This document shows positions 30,482 to 39,749 of a stretch of 64,000 bases of DNA, one piece after another; position 1 is the first letter of the stretch, and each line of letters starts with the position of its first letter. Origin of the DNA: Paracoccus sp. MA. GTDB lineage: Bacteria > Pseudomonadota > Alphaproteobacteria > Rhodobacterales > Rhodobacteraceae. Position numbers and translations under genes: made by a program. The notes below the pieces were generated by a model. The model made no database searches and had not been told where the DNA came from. It was given only the letters and a program-made list of their open reading frames with translations. The stretch is from positions 1,408,001-1,472,000 of the forward strand of contig NZ_CP087598.1 of assembly GCF_020990385.1 (NCBI RefSeq). The letters are read 5' to 3'.

Positions 30482-32358
30482 TTCTGGATGTTCCTCCGCC
30501 GTGTCTTTGAATCGGTCATGAAGTCTTCTGCCCTCATCACATCGATATTGTAGGATTTGCACCTCGGCACGAAGTCCAGGTCCTCGGAGACAAGAACTAC
30601 TATGCGATCTGGCTGACGGTAGGGAATCAGCGCTGCGATAATCTCTCCATCTGCATTCCGCTTGTCGCCTGACTTAAGGTAATTCACATCAGGGAAGGGT
30701 GCCGCCCAATGATTTTTCGGAAGTCTCGAAATTGCACGCAAATTCTTCCGACTTTTCCATCGGAAGTCGTCTTTTTGTGTTTTCTTCCTTTCGATTTCTT
30801 CTGCAACCGTTTTCGGAAACACTAAGAAATCTGTCGGCAGAAGGTGGTCTGCCAGATCGCCAAACTCAAGAACAGATGACGTATCAAATGCGACGACTCT
30901 GTCGAATTCGGGCGGAACGAGCCCTAGCTCCCGAGATTGCTGATCCGTTTTGGAGACAAGCCCTGTTGCAGTAGGATCGAGTCTGCCCAATTCAGGCTGT
31001 GAACGTCGGAATTGATCCAGTGAGGGATCTCTCGCCAAGGTTTCGACCAGCCCTTCAAGAACAGAGCTCGGCAGGTTTTCAAGCGCGTCAACGATCCCTT
31101 GCATCCATGTTTGCGACGTCGGCTCATGCCTGAGCCGATCAATGAGACTGATCCAAAACGTTGCTGGCGGCAGCCAAAATGCAGGCAGCACAAATATCTC
31201 TGGAACTTCCGAAAACCGGCATTCACTTTCAAGGGCAGCGACCAGTTCGCTCCATTCCGAACCGCTCTGCGCAAAGCCACCTGTCGTGCGGAACACCCCG
31301 ATTTCAGCATGCAATCCTTCCCATATGACGGGCAACCTAAGGTATTCGCGCCCCTCCCTCGCCAGAAAGACTCCCGCGACACCTGGATTGTCTTCCCGCG
31401 GATAAGCCACCCGCATGGCTTGCCCCCGAGCCGGCGGTGAAATGAACGTCGGCGCGGTTACACCCTCCACGGGATCGAGCTTGGCCAGGACGACCGATGA
31501 CGGAAAATCCAACTCTGTCGATATCGCCTCGGGCAAGCCACGAACCAATGTCAGCCCAAGCAGCCCCTCGGGCAACCGGCAATGGAGCGACACCGCGGCA
31601 TCATCCTCAAGCGGGGAATGGTTCGGTCCGTCCTGGCGGTCCGGCAACAACCAGGAGCGCCGCACCGTTTGTGGAAGACCGCGTAAATACTCGCTCTCGC
31701 GCGGGTCGCTGCATTCGAAGGAAAGCTCGCCGTCTCTGAGGACAAGCACGGCGTCGCCGCGTCGCCATCGATGACCAATCTTCTCGCAGGTTGCATTGTA
31801 TACCTGCATGTCGTCCTGCAACTCAGCCCTGAGTTCGCCGTCAATCCAATGCCGAGGGGGATCGGTCGAGAATGGGTCGACAGGGATACGAAAACAGCTC
31901 CCATCCACGGGCTCGGCAAGCAGAACATCGGCCTCAACGATTTCTTCGAGGACCGGATCAAAGAACCGCTCGATTGTTCGATCCTGTGCCGATTTTCGGG
32001 CTTGCTCTGACGGCTCCGCCGCACGCGCACCGTGCGGCTCGTCGGGCCCCGGCGCAAGATCGACAAGGCGGAGCAAGGACGGGTCGATCTCGTGCTCGGC
32101 CACCCGATGAACGCGCCCGCGTTCAATAAGATCGCCGAGGACATCGGGCATGATTTCCCGGGCGCCCGACACGCCGAAAACCTCCCGAAACAAGCTGCCG
32201 ATCGGTGCTTTGGCAAGGGTGTTGTCGCTGCGTGAAAACCGAACCACCGCCTTTTCCAGAGCCCGGTGCAGTGGAGTGAGCTCCGGCAGGAGACGATAGG
32301 TTACCTTTGCACGAAGGTGCAGGACCGGAAACCACACAGACGCCTCTCCCAGCCTCAT
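30478..32358 (-). CDS. Large protein with C-terminal PIN-type nuclease domain
   Basis: A 626-residue protein. The first 470 residues are unrecognised. The C-terminal 140 form a PIN domain: Asp in VVAFDTSSV (about residue 491), Glu in VAEEIERKK (about 515), Asp in NADGEIIAAL (about 562) and Asp in VSEDLDFVP (about 590), the four acidic positions of an active metal-dependent ribonuclease. It overlaps the helicase gene and the coiled-coil gene by ATGA. In toxin-antitoxin and defence settings PIN domains cut RNA; here it is probably the effector and the helicase or AAA+ parts control it. Confidence 0.75.
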   Translation of the reverse strand: MRLGEASVWFPVLHLRAKVTYRLLPELTPLHRALEKAVVRFSRSDNTLAKAPIGSLFREVFGVSGAREIMPDVLGDLIERGRVHRVAEHEIDPSLLRLVDLAPGPDEPHGARAAEPSEQARKSAQDRTIERFFDPVLEEIVEADVLLAEPVDGSCFRIPVDPFSTDPPRHWIDGELRAELQDDMQVYNATCEKIGHRWRRGDAVLVLRDGELSFECSDPRESEYLRGLPQTVRRSWLLPDRQDGPNHSPLEDDAAVSLHCRLPEGLLGLTLVRGLPEAISTELDFPSSVVLAKLDPVEGVTAPTFISPPARGQAMRVAYPREDNPGVAGVFLAREGREYLRLPVIWEGLHAEIGVFRTTGGFAQSGSEWSELVAALESECRFSEVPEIFVLPAFWLPPATFWISLIDRLRHEPTSQTWMQGIVDALENLPSSVLEGLVETLARDPSLDQFRRSQPELGRLDPTATGLVSKTDQQSRELGLVPPEFDRVVAFDTSSVLEFGDLADHLLPTDFLVFPKTVAEEIERKKTQKDDFRWKSRKNLRAISRLPKNHWAAPFPDVNYLKSGDKRNADGEIIAALIPYRQPDRIVVLVSEDLDFVPRCKSYNIDVMRAEDFMTDSKTRRRNIQK

Positions 32359-35300
32359 GGATTTTTTCTCTTGGAGCGCAGCGGCTTCGGCCCAAGGATA
32401 TCCTTGGCCTGCCAGAGACCGCCCAGTTCCTTGATATCACCGATGATTTGCCCATAGACGGGGGTTCGTCGCGGCGCGCCACCGTCAACAGGTTCGATCG
32501 CAACCTCAAATCGCTCAAAGGTCTTCCGCGCTCCGATCACCACCAGAAGATCGCGCGCCCGCGAGAACGCCACATTGATCCTTTCGAATTTCGCCGGATT
32601 GGAGTTCTTGCCCAAACGCTGAGATCTGTTTCGAACCATGCTCACGATCACGATGTCCGCCTCCTTCCCCTGGAACCGGTCGACCGTCTCGACGTCTATT
32701 CGCAGGCCCTTGAAACGCTCGCCGAGCCTCGACTCGAGTTCCTTGCGGATCAACCTTTTCTGGCGGTTGTAGAAAGTGGCGACGGCGATGGTCTTGGTGC
32801 GATGATCTCGTTCGCAGACATTGACAATGTCCTCGACGACTTGGGCGACGAGTCGTGCTTCAAGCTCATTTCCGATGCCGGTCCCGTCGCTGTCCTCGTA
32901 GGCAACCTTTCCGGTTTCATCTTCCGAACTGTCGATCCACAGCGCATGAAGACTCTCTGTAAGGTACTGTCCGCCGGATCGCGACTTCAGGTTCAGGCCA
33001 TGTGTCCGCCATGACCATCTGGCGCTGGTATCCAGCCCATCCGGATCGGTCAGACCGGATTGCAACCGCCCGTCGTAAAAACGATTGATCAGCGACATGA
33101 TCTGCGGATGCATGCGATATTGGGTGTTTAGGGCCGCTCTGCTACTGGGGTCTATTTCGGCAAAGCCGTCGCGGAACAGCGATGCCGTCGTCAAACGCTC
33201 GTATTTACGTAGCAATTCGGCCTCACGCTCCAAAGCTTCCGCATCCTCGTCGTCCGTGAGAGACTTGTCCGGCTTCGAGAAAGACGCAAACTCGAACGTC
33301 GGAGGAAGCTGCCGGTGATCACCAACAAGGATCGTCTTGGGTGCAAGAAGCATCGGGCGTAGCAACTCCAGCGGAGTCGCCTTGCTGACCTCGTCAACGA
33401 TCACCACATCAAAGTTGGAAAATCCGTTGTCCGAAAGGATCCTGAAGTCGGCGTTGCACGTGATGCCGATGACATTGGCGCTGCGCACATAGCGTTCGCC
33501 CATGCGATCCGTAGCGGAACGTTTCTCCGCCTGCTGCTTCAGGTCGCCAACCCATTCATCCAGCAAAGGCAACCAATCCTCAAGTGGACCGGCTTCTGCG
33601 AGGCGGCTTGTACGCAAGTCCAGAATGCCCTCGATCTGGGCTATCGCTGCCGCTACGTCGGACGGAGACGGTTCGGCCGAAAGATCGAGAAATTCACTCG
33701 CCTCCGACAACAGTTCCACACACTGCTCATGGACCCTATCGCCACGGCTGCGTGCATCGGCCAGGGCCTGCTGTGCAAGCAGACGCTCGCGATCGGCCAC
33801 CACTGCTTCGGTTTTTGCACTCGCCTCGTCGTCGCCGGATCCTTCCGCTACGGGCGACCCTTTAGCCGGCCACGCATCGAGTATCCGCTGTCTTGCGCCC
33901 TCGGCCCTCTCTCGGCCAACCTGATCCCCTTCGTCCCTCAACCTCGACTGGATGTCGCGGATCCGTTCTTGCACCTGGCGATGCAGAGCTGGCGCCGAGA
34001 CCTCAAGATGCGCCTTACCTCCCTCCTGCTCGACAAGCATTACGAGAAGGTCGGCCACATCTGGCGCGAGCTCAGGCCTAAAGCAGGAGGGATCCCAATC
34101 CTCTAAATTCGCAAGCGCGTTGCGAGCCATGGCCCACCATGCCGCACGCCCGTTAGTTTCTGATTCCGCCTTCTGTCGCGCTCTCACCTCGTCCAGCCGT
34201 GCATTGGCTCGCTCGAGCGCATCCTTGCGCGCCGCAATGTCCGCATCCGAAACCCGTCGATCATCGGCCAGCTTTCGGGCGCGCCCCAGCCAGATCTGCA
34301 GTTGCTTGACCTCTGCTGTCAGAGACTTGAGCGGCCCGCTCACCTTCTGTTTCACATGTTCTGCGGCCATCTCATACCACTCGGCGACAGCTGTCGATTT
34401 TCTTTCCTCTCCGTCGTCTTTGCTTAGCCAAAGCTGTCGAACCTCGGGGTCATCCCTCAGGCGATCAAGCGCGTTCTCGACCGCAAGGTTGGTCTGCGAG
34501 GCAATCAGCACGCGATGCCCCGACCGGACGAAGTGCGCGCAAGCCGCGGCGATCATCGTGGTCTTTCCGGTTCCCGGCGGGCCTTGAATATAGGCGATTT
34601 CGGGCGCGGCGAGCATGACGCCGACGGCGGCCTTTTGATCCTCGTTAAGGCGGTACATCTGGGCGATCTGCTCATTCAAAAGCCGATCAGGCCTGTCTGA
34701 TGGTTTTGCCGCCAGCGTTACGTTGAAAAGCGATGCCATCAAATAGGGGGCGGCGGGCAAGCGGTTGGCTTGCCGCCGACCGCTCGCCCCGAACTGCAAT
34801 TGCGTCAGGGCTGACCCGTAACGATCAAGTTGCGTCTTTGAGCCGGTTGCTTCGCTCAAATCTCTCAATCCAAGCGATGTGCTTTCGGCCATCTTGGCCA
34901 ACGCAGTCACATCAGCCTTGCGCGAAAAGTTCAACCGGACCTGAATGGCTTTGGGGTCAGGCCATGGGCAATCCTTCAAGAAATCCTGCCTGAGTGCAGC
35001 GGGTCCGATTACCTTGAAATCAGTACAGCGATAACTGATGGCTTGGCCCCTACGATCACCCTGCTTCCAGGGTTCTTCCAATGGATAGAGCTCAACACTG
35101 CGGCGTGTGTCCTTCGGCAGGCGGGCACCGGAAATATGGCGGGCCGCCGCAGCACCTTCACAAATGACAACACCATTCCAGGCATTGTCTTCCCACTCGC
35201 CGGGTCCCATAGCTGCCCAAGGTGCCTTGCGCGAAATCTCGCGGTTGGCCCAGTCCAGATAGCCTTGCCAGTCAGTCAACCGATCCTGGAGCACTTCCTC

Positions 35301-37364
35301 CAGCATGTCTGGCAGAGCTTGCGCTTGCTCCAGAATCTCATCAAGTGCAGGTGTCGCTGCTGGCAACGAGCGTCGCGATGTATAGCGCAAAAAAGAAGCG
35401 ACTGCCTCAAATGGGCGCGGCGCGCAATCCGGAACTACCGCAGCGTCCAGAACTAGAAGCGTCGTGTTGTCCGGCGTATTTCTGGAACCGTAATCGAGCC
35501 GGCAAAGCAGGCAAACCGACATTGCCTCAGGCAAGCAGCTTTTCAGTTGCGGCAGCACTTCTGCAGGTCGAACCAGAACAAGCAGTTGGTCATCCTTCTT
35601 TGACACCAAGGAGACGAAAAACGGCCGTTCCTCCTCGTCATCGCCAAAGACAATGTCGCAAAAACGGTCGATGAATTCGGGGCGTTCGGCTTCACTTGGC
35701 TCCACTTCGTCACGAATGGCTGCAAAAACCGTCGCAAGTCTTTCATCATCCTTGCTCACATAGCCTGTTTGCTCGCGGCGCTGGAGCAAGACCGGCAAGG
35801 TCGCAAGAGAGGACAAGGCCTCGCCGCGCCGTCGATAGGTCGCGCGGGCAACAGCAGTCTCGAGTTGAGGAACCTCCTGCTCCCGGAACGTGCCAGTCTT
35901 CGGGTCAAGAACCATTCCAGCCTTTTGCGCACGATCCTGAAGCCGGCGACGCAAACGAGCTTCGGCGCGCTGGAGAGGTTCGAGATGCGCTCTCGCCCGA
36001 CCATCGCAATCAGCAAGTGCGGCTTCCAGCCTTGCACGTCGCCCGTCGATCATACTCAAAAGGCGCGCTCGGCTCTGTTCTGCGCGTTGCAGTCGCCCGG
36101 CCGCGTCGTCTATCTCTTTTTTGTTTTCGGCGAGGGCAGTTTGTGCGTGACAGAGCATGTTATCCAAGCGAGCCGTCACATGCCGCTGATGCTCGACCTC
36201 AAATTCCTTTCGGTATTTCGAAAGCTCAGATTCGTGCGCTTCCAGCTCGGATTTGATTTCATGGACCATCCGCTCGATGTTCGCGAGCTTGTTTGAGAGA
36301 TCACTCAAATTCGTTTTGGTTTCGTCGATCAGCTTTCCGCGCAGAGATTCCGGCAGCGCCTCATGCTCTGTGTCGTACCTGGCCCGCAAGTCTGCCAGCT
36401 CTTTCGTAATGCGCTCGATATCAGCGTTTGCGGCGTCCAATTCCTGCCGTCGGGCGTCGATGTCATTCTGAATGGCGGCCTCACTGCGCCGGACCAAGTT
36501 CCGCGGATTAAGATTTCGGGCGAAGCGCCCGAGCGGTCCGACGGAGGCCATTCGCGAGGCGCGTGAGCGAGCAGCCTCCAACTCGATTGTCATTCGGCTC
36601 AAATTGGTCTCCGCAATCGAAACCTCGCTTTCGCGTGCCTTCAATGCATCAATTTTTTGAACTGATTCAGCCTGCAATTTCGCTTCGAGATCTGTCTCGC
36701 GCTTTCTCAAAGCCTCAAAGAACTCCGGCGGAGCACCCCCTCCCAGCAAGAGAAACAGTTGCTGCTCCGCGGCTTTTTTCGCTTCCGTCAGGACCTGTGT
36801 CTCTTGTGACGTCTCGTCACGTCGTTTCCATAAGTCCTCGATCTGCGTCTCGACTTGCGCGATCTTCTGCTTCAGATCGGATAGCGTACCATCGGCAAAT
36901 TCCTTCGCTTTCGCCTTTTCTGTCTCCGACCACTTCCCCTCGCGCGCCCGTTCGATTAAGTCTCGATACTTTTTTCGATCACCCTCGAGGTGCTGAAGCT
37001 CCACCGCGGCGCGATCAAAGGCAGTGTTGGCTTCATCCAGGCAGGCTTGAAGTTTCTGGAGCCGCAAAGCGGCGTCGCCGTTCACCTTTGATTTGAGCTG
37101 TTCGGCGTCTTTTCGAGCCTGCTCCAGGCGCTTGCAAAGAAATTCGTGTTCTTGTTCGTCTTCAAAAATAATCTTCCGTAGATGATCGACAAGGAGAGTA
37201 TCGATGCCATCAGTAGGAAAAATAGAATCAGTTTCTACGGTGTTGAAGTCCAATGGCTGCTCCGCTCCGGCGACGCCTCGCTCGTCAACCGCTGCCTGAT
37301 AGTACCCGGACGGTGACCAGATGTATAGGCGGTTAGTGTCCGCGGTGTCGGGGCTTACTCGCAA
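32355..37364 (-). CDS. Giant coiled-coil / UPF1-like superfamily 1 helicase
   Basis: A 1669-residue protein. Residues 65 to about 480 are coiled coil. The helicase core is in the last 750: Walker A IQGPPGTGKTT (about 925), Walker B VVIVDEVSKATPLE (about 1320), GDHRQLPP, NTQYRMHP (about 1414), TVDRFQGKEAD (about 1563) and NVAFSRARDLL (about 1600), the full motif set of DNA2/NAM7/UPF1-like SF1B helicases. A long helical insert separates motifs I and II. The first codon is uncertain: the TTG at 37364 overlaps the Rz1-like gene by 10 bp and no ATG is near. Base composition is clearly less GC-rich than the core genes, a sign of transfer. First gene of the operon. Confidence 0.82.
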   Translation of the reverse strand: MRVSPDTADTNRLYIWSPSGYYQAAVDERGVAGAEQPLDFNTVETDSIFPTDGIDTLLVDHLRKIIFEDEQEHEFLCKRLEQARKDAEQLKSKVNGDAALRLQKLQACLDEANTAFDRAAVELQHLEGDRKKYRDLIERAREGKWSETEKAKAKEFADGTLSDLKQKIAQVETQIEDLWKRRDETSQETQVLTEAKKAAEQQLFLLLGGGAPPEFFEALRKRETDLEAKLQAESVQKIDALKARESEVSIAETNLSRMTIELEAARSRASRMASVGPLGRFARNLNPRNLVRRSEAAIQNDIDARRQELDAANADIERITKELADLRARYDTEHEALPESLRGKLIDETKTNLSDLSNKLANIERMVHEIKSELEAHESELSKYRKEFEVEHQRHVTARLDNMLCHAQTALAENKKEIDDAAGRLQRAEQSRARLLSMIDGRRARLEAALADCDGRARAHLEPLQRAEARLRRRLQDRAQKAGMVLDPKTGTFREQEVPQLETAVARATYRRRGEALSSLATLPVLLQRREQTGYVSKDDERLATVFAAIRDEVEPSEAERPEFIDRFCDIVFGDDEEERPFFVSLVSKKDDQLLVLVRPAEVLPQLKSCLPEAMSVCLLCRLDYGSRNTPDNTTLLVLDAAVVPDCAPRPFEAVASFLRYTSRRSLPAATPALDEILEQAQALPDMLEEVLQDRLTDWQGYLDWANREISRKAPWAAMGPGEWEDNAWNGVVICEGAAAARHISGARLPKDTRRSVELYPLEEPWKQGDRRGQAISYRCTDFKVIGPAALRQDFLKDCPWPDPKAIQVRLNFSRKADVTALAKMAESTSLGLRDLSEATGSKTQLDRYGSALTQLQFGASGRRQANRLPAAPYLMASLFNVTLAAKPSDRPDRLLNEQIAQMYRLNEDQKAAVGVMLAAPEIAYIQGPPGTGKTTMIAAACAHFVRSGHRVLIASQTNLAVENALDRLRDDPEVRQLWLSKDDGEERKSTAVAEWYEMAAEHVKQKVSGPLKSLTAEVKQLQIWLGRARKLADDRRVSDADIAARKDALERANARLDEVRARQKAESETNGRAAWWAMARNALANLEDWDPSCFRPELAPDVADLLVMLVEQEGGKAHLEVSAPALHRQVQERIRDIQSRLRDEGDQVGRERAEGARQRILDAWPAKGSPVAEGSGDDEASAKTEAVVADRERLLAQQALADARSRGDRVHEQCVELLSEASEFLDLSAEPSPSDVAAAIAQIEGILDLRTSRLAEAGPLEDWLPLLDEWVGDLKQQAEKRSATDRMGERYVRSANVIGITCNADFRILSDNGFSNFDVVIVDEVSKATPLELLRPMLLAPKTILVGDHRQLPPTFEFASFSKPDKSLTDDEDAEALEREAELLRKYERLTTASLFRDGFAEIDPSSRAALNTQYRMHPQIMSLINRFYDGRLQSGLTDPDGLDTSARWSWRTHGLNLKSRSGGQYLTESLHALWIDSSEDETGKVAYEDSDGTGIGNELEARLVAQVVEDIVNVCERDHRTKTIAVATFYNRQKRLIRKELESRLGERFKGLRIDVETVDRFQGKEADIVIVSMVRNRSQRLGKNSNPAKFERINVAFSRARDLLVVIGARKTFERFEVAIEPVDGGAPRRTPVYGQIIGDIKELGGLWQAKDILGPKPLRSKRKNP

Positions 37365-37606
37365 ACCCGCGCCTGCTCCCGCATCACAGCGTAGTCGCTG
37401 ATCATTCCCATGATGGCCGAGTCCTCCGGCAGCAAGGCCAATTCTTCAGCCGATTGCGCCTGGAGCTCCCTGCTATACTCGACGACCGGCGGACAGGCAC
37501 CGAGTCTATCGACATCAGAACTGTCCGTCGCGCAGCCGCTCAACCAAATCGTCGCGAGAACGAGGACGGCGAGCCGCCGCTTCCAGCATCCGGCGTTGGA
37601 CGTCAT
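37355..37606 (-). CDS. Rz1-like outer-membrane spanin lipoprotein
   Basis: An 83-residue lipoprotein: basic start, hydrophobic stretch RLAVLVLATIWLSGC with a lipobox Cys near residue 23, then a short periplasmic part. It is out of frame inside the end of the Rz-like gene (92-bp overlap), the standard Rz/Rz1 arrangement. Spanins fuse inner and outer membranes in the last step of phage lysis. It is followed directly by the five-gene operon. Confidence 0.7.
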   Translation of the reverse strand: MTSNAGCWKRRLAVLVLATIWLSGCATDSSDVDRLGACPPVVEYSRELQAQSAEELALLPEDSAIMGMISDYAVMREQARVCE

Positions 37607-37772
37607 TGGCCTTCTCCGTGGCTTCGAGGCGTTCGACGAGGCGTCCCGCTCGCTCCCCGGAGCGCCGAAGCGAAAACAGGAACAAGAGCACGGCGAGCGT
37701 GATGGCTCCGTAGCGCAGCGCCGCCCGCATCCACGGGCTCGTGGCAATCCCGGTGACCAGCCTGGCGATCAC
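37515..37772 (-). CDS. Rz-like inner-membrane spanin
   Basis: An 85-residue protein with one N-terminal membrane segment (ALRYGAITLAVLLFLFSL) and a charged helical periplasmic tail, as in i-spanins. It starts at a GTG that overlaps the stop of the M15 peptidase gene and it contains the start of the Rz1-like gene. Position between endolysin and o-spanin supports the call more than sequence does. Confidence 0.65.
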   Translation of the reverse strand: MIARLVTGIATSPWMRAALRYGAITLAVLLFLFSLRRSGERAGRLVERLEATEKANDVQRRMLEAAARRPRSRDDLVERLRDGQF

Positions 37773-38443
37773 CGCCGCCCCCTGCGCCAGTCATCGAGAC
37801 GCGCGTAGATCGTGACCGCGATGCCACCGAGTGCCACGACGATGAACACCCAGCGGAGCGTATCGAGATACGGCACCAGCGGCAGGATCGCGGTCTGGGT
37901 CTCGGCCAGAACGCTCTGCGCAACCTCCACCCCGGCAGCGCCCAGCGTGGCTACGCCTGCCGCGCCACCACCCTTCATCGTGCGGCTGTCGGCCAGCACT
38001 TCGCGCGCGGGCGGCGTTTCGGCTGCAAATGCTGTCGCCCGCACCGGGAACCGCTCGCCCCACTGGCGCACGGGGCCGAGGTCGACGTGCATGAAGCCCG
38101 AGCGCGGATAGAAACCGAAGCCGAGGAACCCAACCTCGCGGGCTGCCGCCTCGAAGGCCACCGGGTCGTGGTTCGCCATGGCGATGTCGAAGGCGGCGCC
38201 ATCGAGATGCTTCGACCGGGTGGCGCCGCCGACAGCGCGATTGTGCTCGGGGCTGCGATAGGCGGAGCGGACGATCAGCGGCTTGCCCAGCCGGTCGCGC
38301 AGCGCCTGCAGCTTGTCGAGCGCCGTTTCGTTGATCAGCAGTTTGCCAGTACCCCGGCAGGCGATCTCGGCAGGGCTGAAATTCGGCCAACGCCAGGTGC
38401 CCTCAGGCACGTTGCGCCAATGGTGGTGGAAGGTCATCGTCAT
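37769..38443 (-). CDS. Phage endolysin, M15-type peptidase with C-terminal membrane helix
   Basis: A 224-residue protein, start at 38443 after GGAGG. An M15_3-type zinc peptidase: SKHLDGAAFDIAM supplies His and Asp and GFMHVDLG the last His. Such enzymes cut peptidoglycan cross-links. Unusually, the C-terminus has a membrane helix (WVFIVVALGGIAVTIYA) and a basic tail, so the enzyme may be membrane-tethered or carry a holin-like function. It is coupled to the Rz gene. Confidence 0.8.
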   Translation of the reverse strand: MTMTFHHHWRNVPEGTWRWPNFSPAEIACRGTGKLLINETALDKLQALRDRLGKPLIVRSAYRSPEHNRAVGGATRSKHLDGAAFDIAMANHDPVAFEAAAREVGFLGFGFYPRSGFMHVDLGPVRQWGERFPVRATAFAAETPPAREVLADSRTMKGGGAAGVATLGAAGVEVAQSVLAETQTAILPLVPYLDTLRWVFIVVALGGIAVTIYARLDDWRRGRR

Positions 38444-38517
38444 GGGGGGGCCTCCGAAAACGAAAAACCCGCCTCGAGGGCGGGTCATTGCGGGCCGATG
38501 AATGGGATGGTACGCGG

Positions 38518-38793
38518 CTACGGACCGCCGCCGAAGATCTTGAGCTTGATGGCTATGCCCGCGAGCAGCGCCAGCATGACGCCGGTGGTGATCATGCGGA
38601 CGGCGGTCTGCATGGCGGTGCGCCGCACCAGCCGGATGCAGTCCACGAGGGAGCGCAGATCGCGGATGTCGAGCGCGGCCTCGTCGCCGTCGAGGCCGAC
38701 ATCGGCGAGCGCGCGTTTCGCCCCCTGCTCGGCGGCACGGGTCAGCATCGCCTCGAGTTCGGCGTTCGACCGGTCAGAACTGTGCGGTGTCAT
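38518..38793 (-). CDS. Small phage membrane protein, 91 aa
   Basis: Starts MTPHSSDRSNAELEAM at 38793, after GGGGGAGG. An acidic helical N-terminus is followed by a C-terminal membrane segment (TGVMLALLAGIAIKLKIF). Position next to the endolysin suggests a holin or lysis accessory. It resembles, from memory, a DUF6127-type family; not verified. Confidence 0.55.
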   Translation of the reverse strand: MTPHSSDRSNAELEAMLTRAAEQGAKRALADVGLDGDEAALDIRDLRSLVDCIRLVRRTAMQTAVRMITTGVMLALLAGIAIKLKIFGGGP

Positions 38794-38818
38794 CGGCGCC
38801 TCCCCCATTCTGGGCCTC

Positions 38819-39145
38819 TCACGCCTCAACCAGCATCTCGAAATAGGCGCCATCCTCGCTGGGCCGAGGATCTTCCTTGAGATCGAAGATCACCGCGTCG
38901 ATGAGGGCCCGCCATTCCGAGGTGATGGCGCGGGTCTCGGCGCTGGCGCGGATCGTCAGGATGGCCGGTGCTTTCGAGACCAGCCGTGCCTGCATGACGG
39001 CCTCGGAGCCGCGCAGATAATGAACATGGCACCAGAGGGTGAAGCGATCCTCCCACCCTTGGATCAGCATCCCGTCCGGATCGCGGATGATCACAGCCTG
39101 CTGGAAGGTGACCCGGCGCCGCAGGCGTCCGGCAACCATTCTCAC
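38819..39145 (-). CDS. Phage head closure / head-tail adaptor protein
   Basis: A 108-residue protein opening MRMVAGRLRRRVTFQQ, typical of the SPP1 gp16/HK97 gp7-like head closure family: LRRRVTFQ, then WEDRFTLWCHVHYLRGSE. It sits between the connector and the lysis genes, overlapping the connector by ATGA. It would seal the portal after packaging and give the tail a docking surface. No tail gene follows. Confidence 0.75.
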   Translation of the reverse strand: MRMVAGRLRRRVTFQQAVIIRDPDGMLIQGWEDRFTLWCHVHYLRGSEAVMQARLVSKAPAILTIRASAETRAITSEWRALIDAVIFDLKEDPRPSEDGAYFEMLVEA

Positions 39146-39681
39146 AGCCGGATCCTGCGATAGGGGGCGAGCAGCGCATCGACCGCCATGGGCAGCGCCG
39201 ATGGACTTGCCCCGAGGCTGACGGCCTCTCGATGCTCATACCAATGCCCGATCAGCAGCAGCATGGCCTGACGGATGGCGGCGGGGATCTCGGCGGGGGC
39301 GCCATAGCCCGCGGTGAAGGTGATCGCCGCAGGACGGCCAAAGCCCGCGAGGGGTCGCAACAACAGGCGTTGGTCCCGCCGGTCGATCCGGTAATCGAGA
39401 TCGCCGCCCGCGGCATCGGTGAACACGGCGCTGTCGATCTCGCTGTCGGGAAACGGCAGCAGGATCGGTCCGGTGATGGCATCGAGATCCATCTGCCAGG
39501 ATTGCGTGACTAGGCAGCGGCCGAGGATCCCCGCCGGCCCGTCGAGCCAGGCGGTGGCCGCATCGATATAATGCTGGATCAACAGGTCCTCGTCCTCGTG
39601 ATCGACCCGAAGCTGCGCCTTGGCTTCGGCTAGCATGATCGGCGTGGCCGCGGACATGGTGATGCGGGTCAGCGTGAACAT
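39142..39681 (-). CDS. Phage head-tail connector (gp6-like)
   Basis: A 179-residue protein; the start at 39681 (MFTLTRITM) follows CAGGGGG. It matches the gp6/gp15-type connector family: AKAQLRVDHEDEDLLIQHYIDAATAW split over residues 20-45, and the C-terminal PAAIRQAMLLLIGHWYEHRE. It forms the ring under the portal. ATGA overlap with the head closure gene. Confidence 0.75.
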   Translation of the reverse strand: MFTLTRITMSAATPIMLAEAKAQLRVDHEDEDLLIQHYIDAATAWLDGPAGILGRCLVTQSWQMDLDAITGPILLPFPDSEIDSAVFTDAAGGDLDYRIDRRDQRLLLRPLAGFGRPAAITFTAGYGAPAEIPAAIRQAMLLLIGHWYEHREAVSLGASPSALPMAVDALLAPYRRIRL

Positions 39682-39749
39682 GGGCAAAAACCCCCTGAGG
39701 CAGGGCACGGGCGGTCTTCACCGCCCGCGCAGTTATTGCAGCATCGGTC

